DNA of 64,000 bases. It comes from Algisphaera sp039180025. GTDB taxonomy: Bacteria > Planctomycetota > Phycisphaerae > Phycisphaerales > Phycisphaeraceae. How positions within the stretch are numbered: position 1 is the first letter of the stretch; each line of letters starts with the position of its first letter. A model generated the notes under the pieces. That model saw only the letters and a program-made list of their open reading frames with translations, searched no databases and was not told the origin of the DNA. The DNA lies in NCBI GenBank assembly GCA_039180025.1, contig JBCDDZ010000001.1, positions 62,001 through 126,000 on the forward strand. The letters are read 5' to 3'. Positions 8,128 to 18,000 of the stretch are shown here, one piece after another. Made by a program: the position numbers and the translations under genes.

Positions 8128-9696
8128 GTGTCTCAGCTTCCTCTCGTCGATATCGTGGTGATCTTGGTCTATCTGGGCTTGGTCGCGGGGATCGGCCTGT
8201 GGATGGCCCGCAGCAACGACAGCACCAACGAGTATTTCCTGGGCAAACGGGGGTTTTCGGGGTTTGTGATCGCGCTGTCGATGGTCGGCACGTCGCTGAG
8301 CTCGATCACGTTCCTGGCCCTACCCGCCGGGGCTTACGCGCTCGACTGGCGGCTGCTGGTGAGCAACTGGATGATGCCCGTGGCCGCGGTGCTGGCGGTC
8401 GCGGTGTTCGTGCCGTTCTTCCGGCGGGCGAAGGTGGTCACGGCCTACGAATTCCTCGAGGGGCGTTTTGGGCCTTGGGCTCGGCTCTACGCCGCGTGCA
8501 GCTTCATCATCCTGCAGCTCGTACGCGTCGGGTCGGTGCTGTTCCTGGTGTCGATCCCGCTGTCGCTGATGCTCGACGTCAACGTCGTGCTGGTGGTGAT
8601 CGTGCTGGGAGTTTTCTTGATCCTCTACACCACGCTCGGCGGGTTCGACGCGGTGATCTGGACCGACGTGATCCAGGTCGTGATCCTGGCCGGCGGCGGG
8701 CTGGTGGTGTTCGGAGCCCTGGTATGGCAGACGCCCGGCGGCTACGGCCCGGCGCTCGGCGAGGCCTACGACGCGGGGAAGTTCAGCCTCGGCGACTGGG
8801 ACCTGGACTTCACCCGACGCACGATCGTCACGATGATGGTGCTCGGGCTCATCGGCTGGACCGGCGCGTACTGCACCGACCAGACCGTCGTCCAGCGGAT
8901 CGTCTCGGCCCGGACCGAACGCGACGCGAAACGCGCGGTGTGGATGACCGTGGCGATGAGCGTGCCGACGTGGACGTTCTTCTTCCTGATCGGGACGTCG
9001 GTCTGGGCGTTCTACCAACAGAGCAACGACCCGGCGGTCGCGGCGATGGCGGCTGATGAAGTCTTCCCGCACTTCATCATCACGCAGCTGCCCGTCGGCG
9101 TGACGGGCATCATCATCGCCGCGATCCTCGCCGCGGCGATGAGCTCGCTGGACTCGTCGATCAACTCGGTTTCGACCACGTTTATCAACGACATCTACCG
9201 CCGACACCTACGCCCGGATGCCACCGATCGGCAATACCTCCGCGCCGCCAAGGCGGTCTCGCTCGTCACCGGCCTGTGCATGATCGCCGGCGGCCTGCTC
9301 TACGTCTGGCTGCCCAAAGAGAGCATGCTCGACGTGACCAAGATCATCGCCTCGATCTTCGGCGGCTGTAAGCTCGGGCTGTTCCTGCTCGGGTTCTTCA
9401 CCCGCCGCGTCTCCGAACGCGGCATCCTCTACGCCCTGATCCCCGCGGTCGGCCTGAACATCTACCTCGGGCTCAACGCCGCCGGCCTGCTCCCCGACGG
9501 CTGGGGCACCGACCTGCACAACTACTGGGTCAACCTCACGGTCAATACCGTCTTCGTCGTGTTTTCCGTCGGGCTGAGTTTCGTCGGCCTGCGGGAAACG
9601 CGGACGCTGCGCGGCATGACGATCTGGACCACCGACCTCTCCGCCGCGTCGGCCGACCGTGAGGCTGCCGCCGACACTTCGACCCGCGACGCCTGA
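8128..9696 (+). CDS. Sodium:solute symporter (SSS family)
   Basis: A 522-residue membrane protein with 13 or so hydrophobic segments. It has the SSS-family features: a first helix (VDIVVILVYLGLVAGIGLWM), the segment EYFLGKRGFSGFVIALSMVG followed by TSLSSITFLALP, and LAAAMSSLDSSINSVSTTFI, the sodium-site helix. It imports a small organic solute, probably a sugar, with sodium. The GTG start at 8128 is preceded by AAGG about seven bases away. The beta-mannosidase gene follows after 55 bases, so both are likely one operon facing the LacI gene arm. Substrate specificity cannot be read from sequence. Confidence 0.85.
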   Translation: MSQLPLVDIVVILVYLGLVAGIGLWMARSNDSTNEYFLGKRGFSGFVIALSMVGTSLSSITFLALPAGAYALDWRLLVSNWMMPVAAVLAVAVFVPFFRRAKVVTAYEFLEGRFGPWARLYAACSFIILQLVRVGSVLFLVSIPLSLMLDVNVVLVVIVLGVFLILYTTLGGFDAVIWTDVIQVVILAGGGLVVFGALVWQTPGGYGPALGEAYDAGKFSLGDWDLDFTRRTIVTMMVLGLIGWTGAYCTDQTVVQRIVSARTERDAKRAVWMTVAMSVPTWTFFFLIGTSVWAFYQQSNDPAVAAMAADEVFPHFIITQLPVGVTGIIIAAILAAAMSSLDSSINSVSTTFINDIYRRHLRPDATDRQYLRAAKAVSLVTGLCMIAGGLLYVWLPKESMLDVTKIIASIFGGCKLGLFLLGFFTRRVSERGILYALIPAVGLNIYLGLNAAGLLPDGWGTDLHNYWVNLTVNTVFVVFSVGLSFVGLRETRTLRGMTIWTTDLSAASADREAAADTSTRDA

Positions 9697-9751
9697 GAGG
9701 ATTCGATCGCCCCCCGTTGTCATTTTCCTTTAACCCCATCCACACCAAAAC

Positions 9752-12367
9752 ATGACGAATCCAGCTTCCGTCGTATCGCCTTCCCCCCGTCTGCGGCAGC
9801 CGCTGCCCGTGGACTGGACGCTGTCGTTGGCGTCGGTCGAGGCCGGCGTCGAAGTCCCGATCGACCGCGACAAGCTCACCGGCCTGCCCGCCACCGTCCC
9901 CGGCTGCGTGCACACCGACCTGCTGGCCGCTGACCTGATCCCCGACCCGTACCTCGCGGAACACGAGCCACAGACCCACTGGATCGGCCGATGCGACTGG
10001 GCCTACGAGACCCGCTTCGAGCTCGGGCCCGAGGCGCTGGGACAACCGCACCTCGAACTGGTTTTCGAAGGCCTCGACACCGTCGCTCGGGTCGAGGTCA
10101 ACGGCCAAGAAGTCGGACGCAGCGAGAACATGCACCGGCGTTACCGCTTCGACCTCAAGCCTGTCGCGCAGCCGGGCTCGAACACGCTGCGTGTAACGTT
10201 CGACTCGCCGTACCGCTTTGCTCATCAGATGCAGGCGAAGTTCGGCGAACGGCCTTACACCGGGCTCGGCTCCAACCCGCCACTGCCGCACCACATGATG
10301 CGGAAGATGGCGTGCAACTTCGGCTGGGATTGGGGGCCGCAGTTGTTGACCTGCGGCATCTGGCGACCGGCGTTTATCGAGGCGTGGGGCACCGCCCGGC
10401 TGGGCGACGCGGTGCCCGGTGTGACCCGAGCCGACCCCGACCACGCCCGGGTCGAACTCGCGGTCGAGGTGATAGGCGACCGCCAAGACGCCACCTTGCA
10501 CGCGATTCTGCGCGACCCCGAGGGCGACGCGGTCGCCGAAGGCTTCACGCAGCCCCCAAGCGATGGCCCCGCACGCCTGATCCTCGACATCGACAAGCCA
10601 CAACGGTGGTGGCCGCTCGGCTACGGCAAACAACCGCTATACACGCTGAGCCTGACGCTACAACACGCCGACGGCCAAACCCTCGACACCACCCAGCAAC
10701 GCGTCGGTCTCCGTACCGTCGAACTCGTCACCGACTCCGACCCCGAGCCCGTCGCGGGACTCGGCCAAGGCGAAACCTTTCACCTCCGCGTGAACGGCCA
10801 ACGCGTCTTTTGCAAGGGGGCCAACTGGATCCCCGACGACTGCTTCCCCCACCGCGTCACACCCGAGCGCTACCGCCGACGCATCGAGCAGGCGATCGAC
10901 GTCAACATGAATATGCTGCGCGTCTGGGGCGGCGGCACCTACGAAGACCACGCGTTCTACGACGTCTGCGACGAACGCGGCGTGCTGGTCTGGCAGGACT
11001 TCATGCTGGCCTGCGCGTGCTACCCCGAAGCCTCGGACTACGCCGCGTGGGTCGAAGCCGAGGCGCGGGACAACGTGGCCCGGCTATCTCGGCACGCTTC
11101 GCTGGTGCTCTGGAACGGCTGCAACGAGAACATCATGGGCGCGTTCGAGTGGCCCGACTTCATCGACTACGTCCGGCAGGACGGAGCGGACTGGGGCCTG
11201 AAGTACTACCTCGAGCTCTTCCCCCGCGTCGTCGAAGAGCTCGCCCCCGCGACGCCCTTCTGGTTCGCCAGCCCGTACTCCGGCTCGATGGACCGCCACC
11301 CCAACGCCAACGGATACGGCAACCGCCACATCTGGGACGTCTGGAACCGCCACGGCGACTACCGCAACTACCTCGGCCACTTCCCCCGCTTCGCCAGCGA
11401 GTTCGGCTACCAGGGCCCGCCGACCTGGCCCACCCTGACCCGGGCGATCCCCGAAGACCAGCGTGGCTGGATGTCGGACACGATGCAGCACCACAATAAG
11501 CAGAACCAGGGGCAGCAGCGCGCCTTGGACCGCATCGCCGACGATTTCGACGGCATCGACGCCGACACCGACCCGGCCGACGTGTGGTTCCTCGCCACCG
11601 TGAACCAGTGCCGGGCGTTGACGCTGGGCTGCGAATGGTTCCGCGCGCTCTCGCCGTGGTGCGGCGGCGCGTTGTACTGGCAGTTCAACGACTGCTGGCC
11701 GGTCACCAGCTGGGCCGCCGTCGACGGCGACGGCCGACCCAAGATGCTCTGGCACGCCACCCGCCGCTTCTTCCGCGATCGGCTGCTCACGATCCTCCCC
11801 GTGGACGTCACCCCGAGCGGACAAGCCCCCGAGCGTATGGCGGTCCGCCTGCACAACGACACCGACCGGCCCTGGTGCGAAAATGCGCAGGTCCAACTCC
11901 GCCACATCGACGGCCGCGTCCTCGAAGAGCATGCCGACCGCTTTGACATCCCCCCCCGGGGCACCGCCTGCCTTCCCGTGCCCGCGGACTGGCCCGACGC
12001 CCCAGGCCACCTGATCTTCGCCACGACCGCCGACGACCGCGCGTTCTACTTCTTCGGTCGAGACCGCGACATCGCTTATCCCACGCCCATCTTCGACACC
12101 CGCTTAGAAACCACCGCCGACGGTTGCCGCCTGCACGTCCGCACCGACCAGACCGTGCGCGACCTCTACCTGCTCGCCGAACGCCTCGACCCCGACGCTC
12201 AAGTCCACCCGCAGGGGATCACCCTGCTACCCGGCAACACCACGATCTTTGAAATCAAATCCACAACCCATTTTACGGCCGAACAACTCTCGCACCCAAA
12301 TGTTTTACGATATATCGGGCCTTCACTTCCCCGCGTAGAGCATTCTTTACCCACCTGTAGTGTGTAG
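9752..12367 (+). CDS. GH2 beta-mannosidase
   Basis: An 871-residue glycoside hydrolase family 2 enzyme of the beta-mannosidase type (removes terminal beta-mannose from mannosides). The sugar-binding domain opens with VPGCVHTDL and YETRF. The general acid/base is Glu459 in WNGCNEN and the nucleophile Glu550 in FASEFGYQ. There is no signal peptide, so it likely acts in the cytoplasm on imported oligosaccharide supplied by the upstream symporter. The last ten residues (VEHSLPTCSV) are encoded by the end of an IS630-type element inserted at TA 12336-12337, so the native C-terminus is lost. The catalytic domains are intact. Confidence 0.9.
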   Translation: MTNPASVVSPSPRLRQPLPVDWTLSLASVEAGVEVPIDRDKLTGLPATVPGCVHTDLLAADLIPDPYLAEHEPQTHWIGRCDWAYETRFELGPEALGQPHLELVFEGLDTVARVEVNGQEVGRSENMHRRYRFDLKPVAQPGSNTLRVTFDSPYRFAHQMQAKFGERPYTGLGSNPPLPHHMMRKMACNFGWDWGPQLLTCGIWRPAFIEAWGTARLGDAVPGVTRADPDHARVELAVEVIGDRQDATLHAILRDPEGDAVAEGFTQPPSDGPARLILDIDKPQRWWPLGYGKQPLYTLSLTLQHADGQTLDTTQQRVGLRTVELVTDSDPEPVAGLGQGETFHLRVNGQRVFCKGANWIPDDCFPHRVTPERYRRRIEQAIDVNMNMLRVWGGGTYEDHAFYDVCDERGVLVWQDFMLACACYPEASDYAAWVEAEARDNVARLSRHASLVLWNGCNENIMGAFEWPDFIDYVRQDGADWGLKYYLELFPRVVEELAPATPFWFASPYSGSMDRHPNANGYGNRHIWDVWNRHGDYRNYLGHFPRFASEFGYQGPPTWPTLTRAIPEDQRGWMSDTMQHHNKQNQGQQRALDRIADDFDGIDADTDPADVWFLATVNQCRALTLGCEWFRALSPWCGGALYWQFNDCWPVTSWAAVDGDGRPKMLWHATRRFFRDRLLTILPVDVTPSGQAPERMAVRLHNDTDRPWCENAQVQLRHIDGRVLEEHADRFDIPPRGTACLPVPADWPDAPGHLIFATTADDRAFYFFGRDRDIAYPTPIFDTRLETTADGCRLHVRTDQTVRDLYLLAERLDPDAQVHPQGITLLPGNTTIFEIKSTTHFTAEQLSHPNVLRYIGPSLPRVEHSLPTCSV
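12336..12367 (+). mobile_element. Left-over end of an IS630-type element
   Basis: The sequence from TA 12336-12337 (TAGAGCATTCTTTACCCACC and the following bases) matches the end of the IS630 fragment at 52463-52494 at nearly every position, beginning with the TA that IS630 elements duplicate. It is cut off after 12367 by an IS3-type element. It supplies the stop codon of the beta-mannosidase gene. Confidence 0.6.
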
Positions 12368-13245
12368 TGGTCTTCCCCCCGTCCTTGGTCCAGGTCAAGT
12401 GCAACCAGACGGGGGTTATGCGCTTAAACCCGAATCTGAGTCCAAGCGAAACGTGAGTTTTTGGGCAAAAATCCGGTCTCGAATTCGAAGACCGACCGAT
12501 GAAGAAGACGAGATTTACAGACGAGCAGATGGCGTTTGCGTTGCGTCAGGCGGAGGCGGGGACGCCGGTGAAGGAGGTGTGCCGGAAAACTCTGTGTCGG
12601 TAAGCATACGCCGCGTCGTCACCGCAGCAGTACGACTCGTCCGGAGCGGTCGGCGGCGACCAAGGCCAACGAAAGCTGGAGCATGGACTTCATGGCCGAC
12701 CAGTTGTTCGACGGCTATAGGTTCCGTCTGCTGACGCTCGTGGATGACTTTACCCGTGAGAGCTTGGTTATTGAGGTGGGCCAACGGCTGACCGGCAACG
12801 ATGCGGCTCGGGCTTTGGATCGGGTTGGCTTGGATCGCGGAACGCTGCCCGAGAAGATACGGGTCGACAACGGGACCGAATTGACGAGCAAGCGATTGGA
12901 TCCGTGGGCGTATCTACGTGGGGTGAAGCTTGACTTCAGCCGACCGGGATGGCTTCGACAGCGGCACGCTAAAGCCTACAGACAACGGCTTAATCGAAGC
13001 GTTCAACGGGCGGCTACGAGGGGCGGCTACGAGCCGAATGTTTAAATTAAAACTGGTTCTTGAGCCTAGGCGACGCGAAGGAGAAGGTCGAATCCTGGCG
13101 TCGGCATTACAATGCGGATCGACCACAAAGCGCCTTGGGTAACCTGGCCCCCGAGGAGTTCGCTGCTTCATCCGGCCAGGGTACCCTGGCCAGACGAAGC
13201 TCCAAAACTCAACCCAGGCTTGGTGCAGGTTCGGGGGTAAGCGCA
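12368..13245 (+). mobile_element. Degenerate IS3-family element
   Basis: The ends TGGTCTTCCCCCCG (12368-12381) and the complement of 13232-13245 (TGCGCTTACCCCCG) match at 11 of 14 positions and start with TG, as IS3 ends do. At about 878 bases it is shorter than the usual 1.2 kb, so an internal deletion removed the end of orfA and the start of orfB. The flanking triplets differ, so no target duplication remains and the two sides come from different contexts (IS630 end on the left, toxin gene on the right). Confidence 0.55.
12499..13200 (+). pseudogene. IS3-family transposase remnants (orfA and orfB)
   Basis: The frame at 12499 gives MKKTRFTDEQMAFALRQAEA, the helix-turn-helix start of IS3 OrfA, and ends after about 30 codons. 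After a deletion, orfB continues with SWSMDFMADQLFDG, TLVDDFTRE, KIRVDNGTELTSK, then DNGLIEAFNGRLR and YNADRPQSALGNLAPEEF in three different frames. At least two frameshifts are needed. All three DDE positions can be found but the gene cannot make a working protein. Confidence 0.75.
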
Positions 13246-14035
13246 CCGTCAACGGTGTCGTTTCTCCCGGCGGGATAATTTCATGAAGGATGGAATGAAA
13301 CGCATCGGGATTAGCGGGATTTTGGTAGTGCTTGTCGTTAGCTAGTAGCAGTGACGGCATCTCGTCGGATCGTCCGGCTGGGCCACCAAGTCGTCCGGCT
13401 AGATACTTTGGTACCGCGTGGTGATTCGAAATACCCGCTGTGGTCCGCCGTCCTTGCAAAGCCGTACCCACGGCGAACTCCGCATTCACCTGTGCCACAG
13501 TCATAGTCTTGCTTAAATCACCAGTAGCCGCGGCCTCGGCAAAGTCGAGCTCTTGCATTTTCCGCTACCGCGTCGGTCAAGTCGTTGTCCAACGTTCGCC
13601 GGGCTGCGGCCGAATTATTTTCAGTTTTGCGCATCGTCAAGATCAAGGTGGCAAGTTTGGTCGAGCCTGGCGAGGTCGATGCCACTCGGCCAAAGAGAGG
13701 CCCCCAACCCCCCAACCCACTAGGAATCGCACCCACGCTCGCTTGCGTCGCGTTGAGCGCTGCCAGGGGCTTGCCGCTCTGGAACAAGGGCTTATTGGCT
13801 AGCGCGGTTAGGAAGTCGAGCTTGGTCGCCTTCGTAACCTTCCCGACCTGACCCGCGATCGGCACGAATGTCGAGACGATTTCGAATACCGCCCGGCCCG
13901 CGATTTCGCCCTTCTCGTAGGGGGTCGCGTCCCGATACTCCTGGCCCACGGCATCCAACAGTTCCGCCGCGAGTTGCAACACCACCCGGTAGCGGCCTAC
14001 GTCTTCCCAGGTACCGTCGAGGTCACTCGAGAGTT
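13246..14035 (-). pseudogene. Orphan toxin cassette: pre-toxin plus truncated NHHAVP tip
   Basis: From about 14035 the minus strand encodes a segment that repeats the pre-toxin region of the large carrier gene almost word for word (GRAVFEIVSTFVPIAGQVGK and LALNATQ-type continuation), then a different tip with SNHHAVPKYLAG, EMPSLLLAND and AFHSILHEI. There is no start codon or export domain, so it is not independently expressed in a useful form. An extra A in the AAAA run near 13560 shifts the frame between pre-toxin and tip. The 3' end is cut by the IS3 element at 13245, and no second immunity gene remains. This is the layout of a displaced spare toxin tip. Confidence 0.65.
13711..14035. repeat. 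Direct repeat copy 1 (pre-toxin), partner at 15642-15966
   Basis: This stretch aligns without gaps, at a constant offset of 1931 bases, to 15642-15966. Long runs are identical, for example the 20 bases starting ACTAGGAATCGCACCC in both copies. Similarity is highest between about 13711 and 13920 and declines toward 14035. Recombination between the copies would remove the active tip and its neighbour gene and attach the orphan tip. Confidence 0.8.
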
Positions 14036-14090
14036 GAATAGCTCATCAGATTGTCAAAGAGCAAGCCTCGGAAAACCATGGATCGTTGAG

Positions 14091-15017
14091 TTAATCGTCT
14101 TCGAGGTATACCGGGTGCCACGTGAGCTTGAGCCCCATCTCGTTGCACAGATCGTAGAACCGGCGGGAGAAGACCAGTTGATGGCCCGCGTCAGGTCGAT
14201 ACTTGATCTTACTTCCCGATGCCCGCACACGTCCCACATCAAATGGTTCGACTTCTTCCATCTCACTCCGCAGGTAGTGCAATTCCGAGGGGGGCCAGCG
14301 ACCTTCCCGGACTTTGGCGGGACCTTCCGTATCCCGTGGGTAATCAACCCAGTCCTCCTCTCTGCCGTGGAAAGAGGTGAGTTTTATGTCGGGATGCACC
14401 GGCGGCAGTGTGATGTGGCTGCCCATAATGTACAGCGGACCCCACCCGACCTCGGCCCAGTCAACGGGTTCCGCATCCTCCGCATTTGTACCTAAGTCAG
14501 CGTCTCTGTAAAAAGGCACCGTATCCTCGAACACCGGGCCGATCAGCTTGCGGGACTCGATCGCTCGCCGAAAAGTCGGCGAGACCAAAAACCAACCGAA
14601 GACCGCTGCGCCGATATGACGATCAGGAATATTGTAATAACTGACCCTGCCATCAGTTGAATCGTTGACTTGAATCCACAACCGGCCGTCCGGTCTAATC
14701 TGTTTGTCGGCCATGGCAAACTCAGGCTCGTAAAGCATGAAGTAATCCGCACACTCCAGATCGACGGGTTCGTACTCGTAATAGGTGTCCACCATATAAC
14801 ATGCGGATTTGTAATCCCATGCTCCGTCTTTGAGATACTGAACTCCATGCTCAGCAAGCAGTTGCCTTAGCTGTTCGTTACGCTCGTCATCTTCATAGAG
14901 AAAGACTGAAAACTGCGAAACCTTATTGTTTTCCGGAAGAATCTCCTCGAGCTTTGTTACTAACTCAGGCTGGAGATATTGCTTTAGAAGCGAACTGTAA
15001 AGAAATTTTCGTCTCAT
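14091..15017 (-). CDS. Candidate immunity protein for the adjacent toxin
   Basis: A 308-residue soluble protein without signal peptide. Its ATG overlaps the stop of the large toxin-like gene (ATGA), so the two are translationally coupled, the usual arrangement of toxin followed by immunity. Two segments, FGWFLVSPTFRRAIESRKL near the middle and LVFSRRFYDLCNEMGLK near the end, share the hydrophobic-S-x-x-F pattern found in Imm11/DUF1629-like immunity proteins. That resemblance is weak and unverified. The CXXCG motifs of SitI-type proteins are absent. Function is inferred from position; the family was not recognised with certainty. Confidence 0.6.
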   Translation of the reverse strand: MRRKFLYSSLLKQYLQPELVTKLEEILPENNKVSQFSVFLYEDDERNEQLRQLLAEHGVQYLKDGAWDYKSACYMVDTYYEYEPVDLECADYFMLYEPEFAMADKQIRPDGRLWIQVNDSTDGRVSYYNIPDRHIGAAVFGWFLVSPTFRRAIESRKLIGPVFEDTVPFYRDADLGTNAEDAEPVDWAEVGWGPLYIMGSHITLPPVHPDIKLTSFHGREEDWVDYPRDTEGPAKVREGRWPPSELHYLRSEMEEVEPFDVGRVRASGSKIKYRPDAGHQLVFSRRFYDLCNEMGLKLTWHPVYLEDD

Positions 15018-18000
15018 GGAGTTCCCCCTGTTTGAGCGACTGCATCATCAATCCAAGTCCTTAGTATACCTGTGATATTATTGATTTCTTCAGTCGTGTA
15101 GCCATTTCTTGCGCCCCAATCGACATAAGCGTTTGTTAATCTTCGCTTTGCCTCTTCCGGCGTGTATCTCAGATCGGGTGGCGAATTCGGGAAAAAATCT
15201 GGATCGTTCAAGATCGAGTGGAAGCTATTGGGATATATATCTTTATCGAAATGCAATTCATCCGGAATCAGCAAAGCGGGCACCGAATCTTTGCTCACAT
15301 GATCCGAAAGCAGCGTTCCATCAGGCAATTTGATGCGAGACACAACTTGGTCTCTAGGAATCGCGTGGTGGTTGATAATCCCCGCCTTTCGCAGCGCAGT
15401 GCTCATGGTCGAATCGGCAGCACGGGCACTTTTGACCTGATTGAACGTCATCACCTTCGACGCATCGCCGCTGGACGCCGCGTCGGCGTAATCTAGCTTC
15501 TGCATCGCTCGGAACGCGTCTCGCAGTTCCTCGCCCGTCGCGTCGGCCTTACGGCTGATTGCCAGCAACAGCACCGCCGTCTTGCCTTTTCCCGCATGGG
15601 CCGGCAACCCCGCGAGGTGGCCGAAGGTCGGGCCCAATCGTCCCAACCCACTAGGAATCGCACCCACGCTCGCTTGCGTGGCATTCAGAGCTGCCAGGGG
15701 CTTGCCGCTCTGGAACAAGGGCTTGTTGGCTAGCGCGGTTAGGAAGTCGAGCTTGGTCGCCTTCGTGACCTTCCCGACCTGCCCCGCGATCGGCACGAAC
15801 GTCGAGACGATCTCGAAGACCGCCCGGCCGGCCATCTGACCCTGCTCGTACGGCGTGGCGTTTTGGAATGCCTCACCCAGCGCCAAAAGTAGCTCCGCGG
15901 CCAGCTCCAACGCCACCCGGTAGTGGCCCGCGTCCTCCCACGCACCGCCCAAGTCGCCCGAAAGCAGCTCTTCCAGGATCGCCCCACGGACCGCTAGATC
16001 GGTGCTGAAGAAATCGGCGAGTTGGCCGCCCAATGCTTTGAGCCGGTCGTAATCGGTGACAAAATCGATCACCCGGTCGCCGAGCATGTCGCCTTCGAAG
16101 ATTTGGTCCTCGCCGTACCACCAGCGGACGGCGACCGAGAAGGTGTAGCCGGTGACGTTCTCGCCGATCCAGCCGACGACTTCGCCGAGGTCGGTGACGA
16201 GGGCGACGGCACCCTTAGCCGCCCCGACGACAAACCCGGCGGCGAACTTGGCGGTGTCGGCCCCGGCGTCAAGAAGCGCACGCACGGTATCGGCGTTCTC
16301 GGGATTTTCGCCCAGCAGAGCCAAAGCCCCGCCGGGTTGAATCGCTTGGGTCAAACGGATGAGTTCGCCCCCGTTTTCTGCTAGCCAACGATTACCCTGC
16401 CGCGCGACGCCGAGATCAATTTGTTCTCCGGTGGTGGTAGCTATTTGAAGGCTCAGGGCTTCAAGCAGAGTGCTGGGAGCATCTGTGGGGGCCAGTAACT
16501 CTAATACCAATACCTGTTGATGCGAAAGCCCCGGCCCAGTCGCGTTGGCGGGGCCGATAGTGCCGTAACTGACTTGGGTGGTTGCGGGTGCGTTAGGATC
16601 ATCGGGATCGGGATAGGCCGCGTCGATCTCGAAGGTTAGCGTAGTACGGCCCGTACCGAAGGGTGTTTCGGCAACCGCGGTGACTAGGTTCCAGCCTTCC
16701 TGCAGCGTGGTGGTCGTCGAGACAGGGCCGAATTGACCTTGGTTGTCCAACACGACTTCGACGACTTCCCCATTGTTGAGTTGAAGCGTCATGCGAGAGA
16801 CAAAGGACGAGAGGTCACCATCGAAGCCAGCGACGGCGACGGAACCCGCTGTATTGAAGGAGCCGTTGATCTGCTGGCCATCGTGAGACACAGAAACCGG
16901 CGTGACGTTCAAGCCGATGACGGGAGCAGCGGTGTGCAGGTCGAGGGCCCCAGCCTCGGCCACGTTATCCAGTTGTACCGGGAGCACGGAGACCGCATCT
17001 GTGAGGGCCGTATCTCCGGTGATCGGGGTGTAATGAACCTGGATAGTCGCTTCGGACAAGTTTTGCGGGATACCGACCGCTTCGAGATAGATTCCGTTCT
17101 GGACAATCTGTCTCGCTTCATCGACCGGAATATCGACGCCCGAGGGGATAAATGATCCTAAGACATCGCTAGCCACTGATACTGGGTTGCTCGTCTGATT
17201 GCCGTCAAGCGTCCACAATCGGAAATAGCTGCTTGGTGCGGGGAGTGCGTTGAGGCTTTGAGGTGAAAGTGCGTAGCTTGCACTACTCACATCATAGGCC
17301 GCGTATTCAAAGCGGATATGCCCGTCGGGTAAATTGGCGGGCAGGTTGAGTTCCAGGCGTGTAAAGCGATCGGACGCCAACGCGTCTCCGGGCACATCGC
17401 CATCGAATGCCCCAAATCCGTCCACGTAGTCGGGGATTAAATCACGGTCGTCATCGTTGAGGTTGAGCAGAACGAATTGGCCGGGACCTGTATATGCATC
17501 TTCTCCCGTTTCATCGGCATCATCGATTACGCCATCGCCATTGGTGTCAATATCCAGATCAAGACTCGACGTTGTAGCATGCGTTAAATCGGTCAGGCCG
17601 CCGTTAAAGTGGTTGGCTCCGGAGATCGTGGCCGTCGCCGAGATGGGGATGATGCCGTCGGGGCCCACGAAACCCGGCTGCGCGTCGAGTAGTAGGTCCA
17701 GCGTAGTGCCTGGCGTCAAGCCCAGTTCCTGCGCGGTATAGGTGCTGCCGGGGGCAAGATAATCGGACGCAGACGAGCCGTTGTTACGCCAAAGACGCAC
17801 GCCCGGGGTGGTTGACAGGGCCGCGAATGCGGAGGAGTCGCTGAGGTTGAAGAGTTCGTTCACCTCGTCTTGATCGGGGCCTTCGTAAGAGACGACGATC
17901 TCGATCTGGTCGAGGTCGGCGGTGCCTGATTCCCAGGCCTCGCGGATATGTTCAGACAGTTGCAGGGTGACATCGAGACGGGCGGCGCTATTCGGCGAAC

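Noticed and set aside
9991..11499. Second plus-strand frame within the beta-mannosidase gene
   Set aside because: Arg/Pro-rich shifted frame; the annotated frame carries the complete GH2 motifs.
12914..13245. Continuation of the orphan toxin frame into HQAWVEFW-like residues
   Set aside because: This part is antisense to the right end and orfB tail of the IS3 element, so it is not native toxin sequence.
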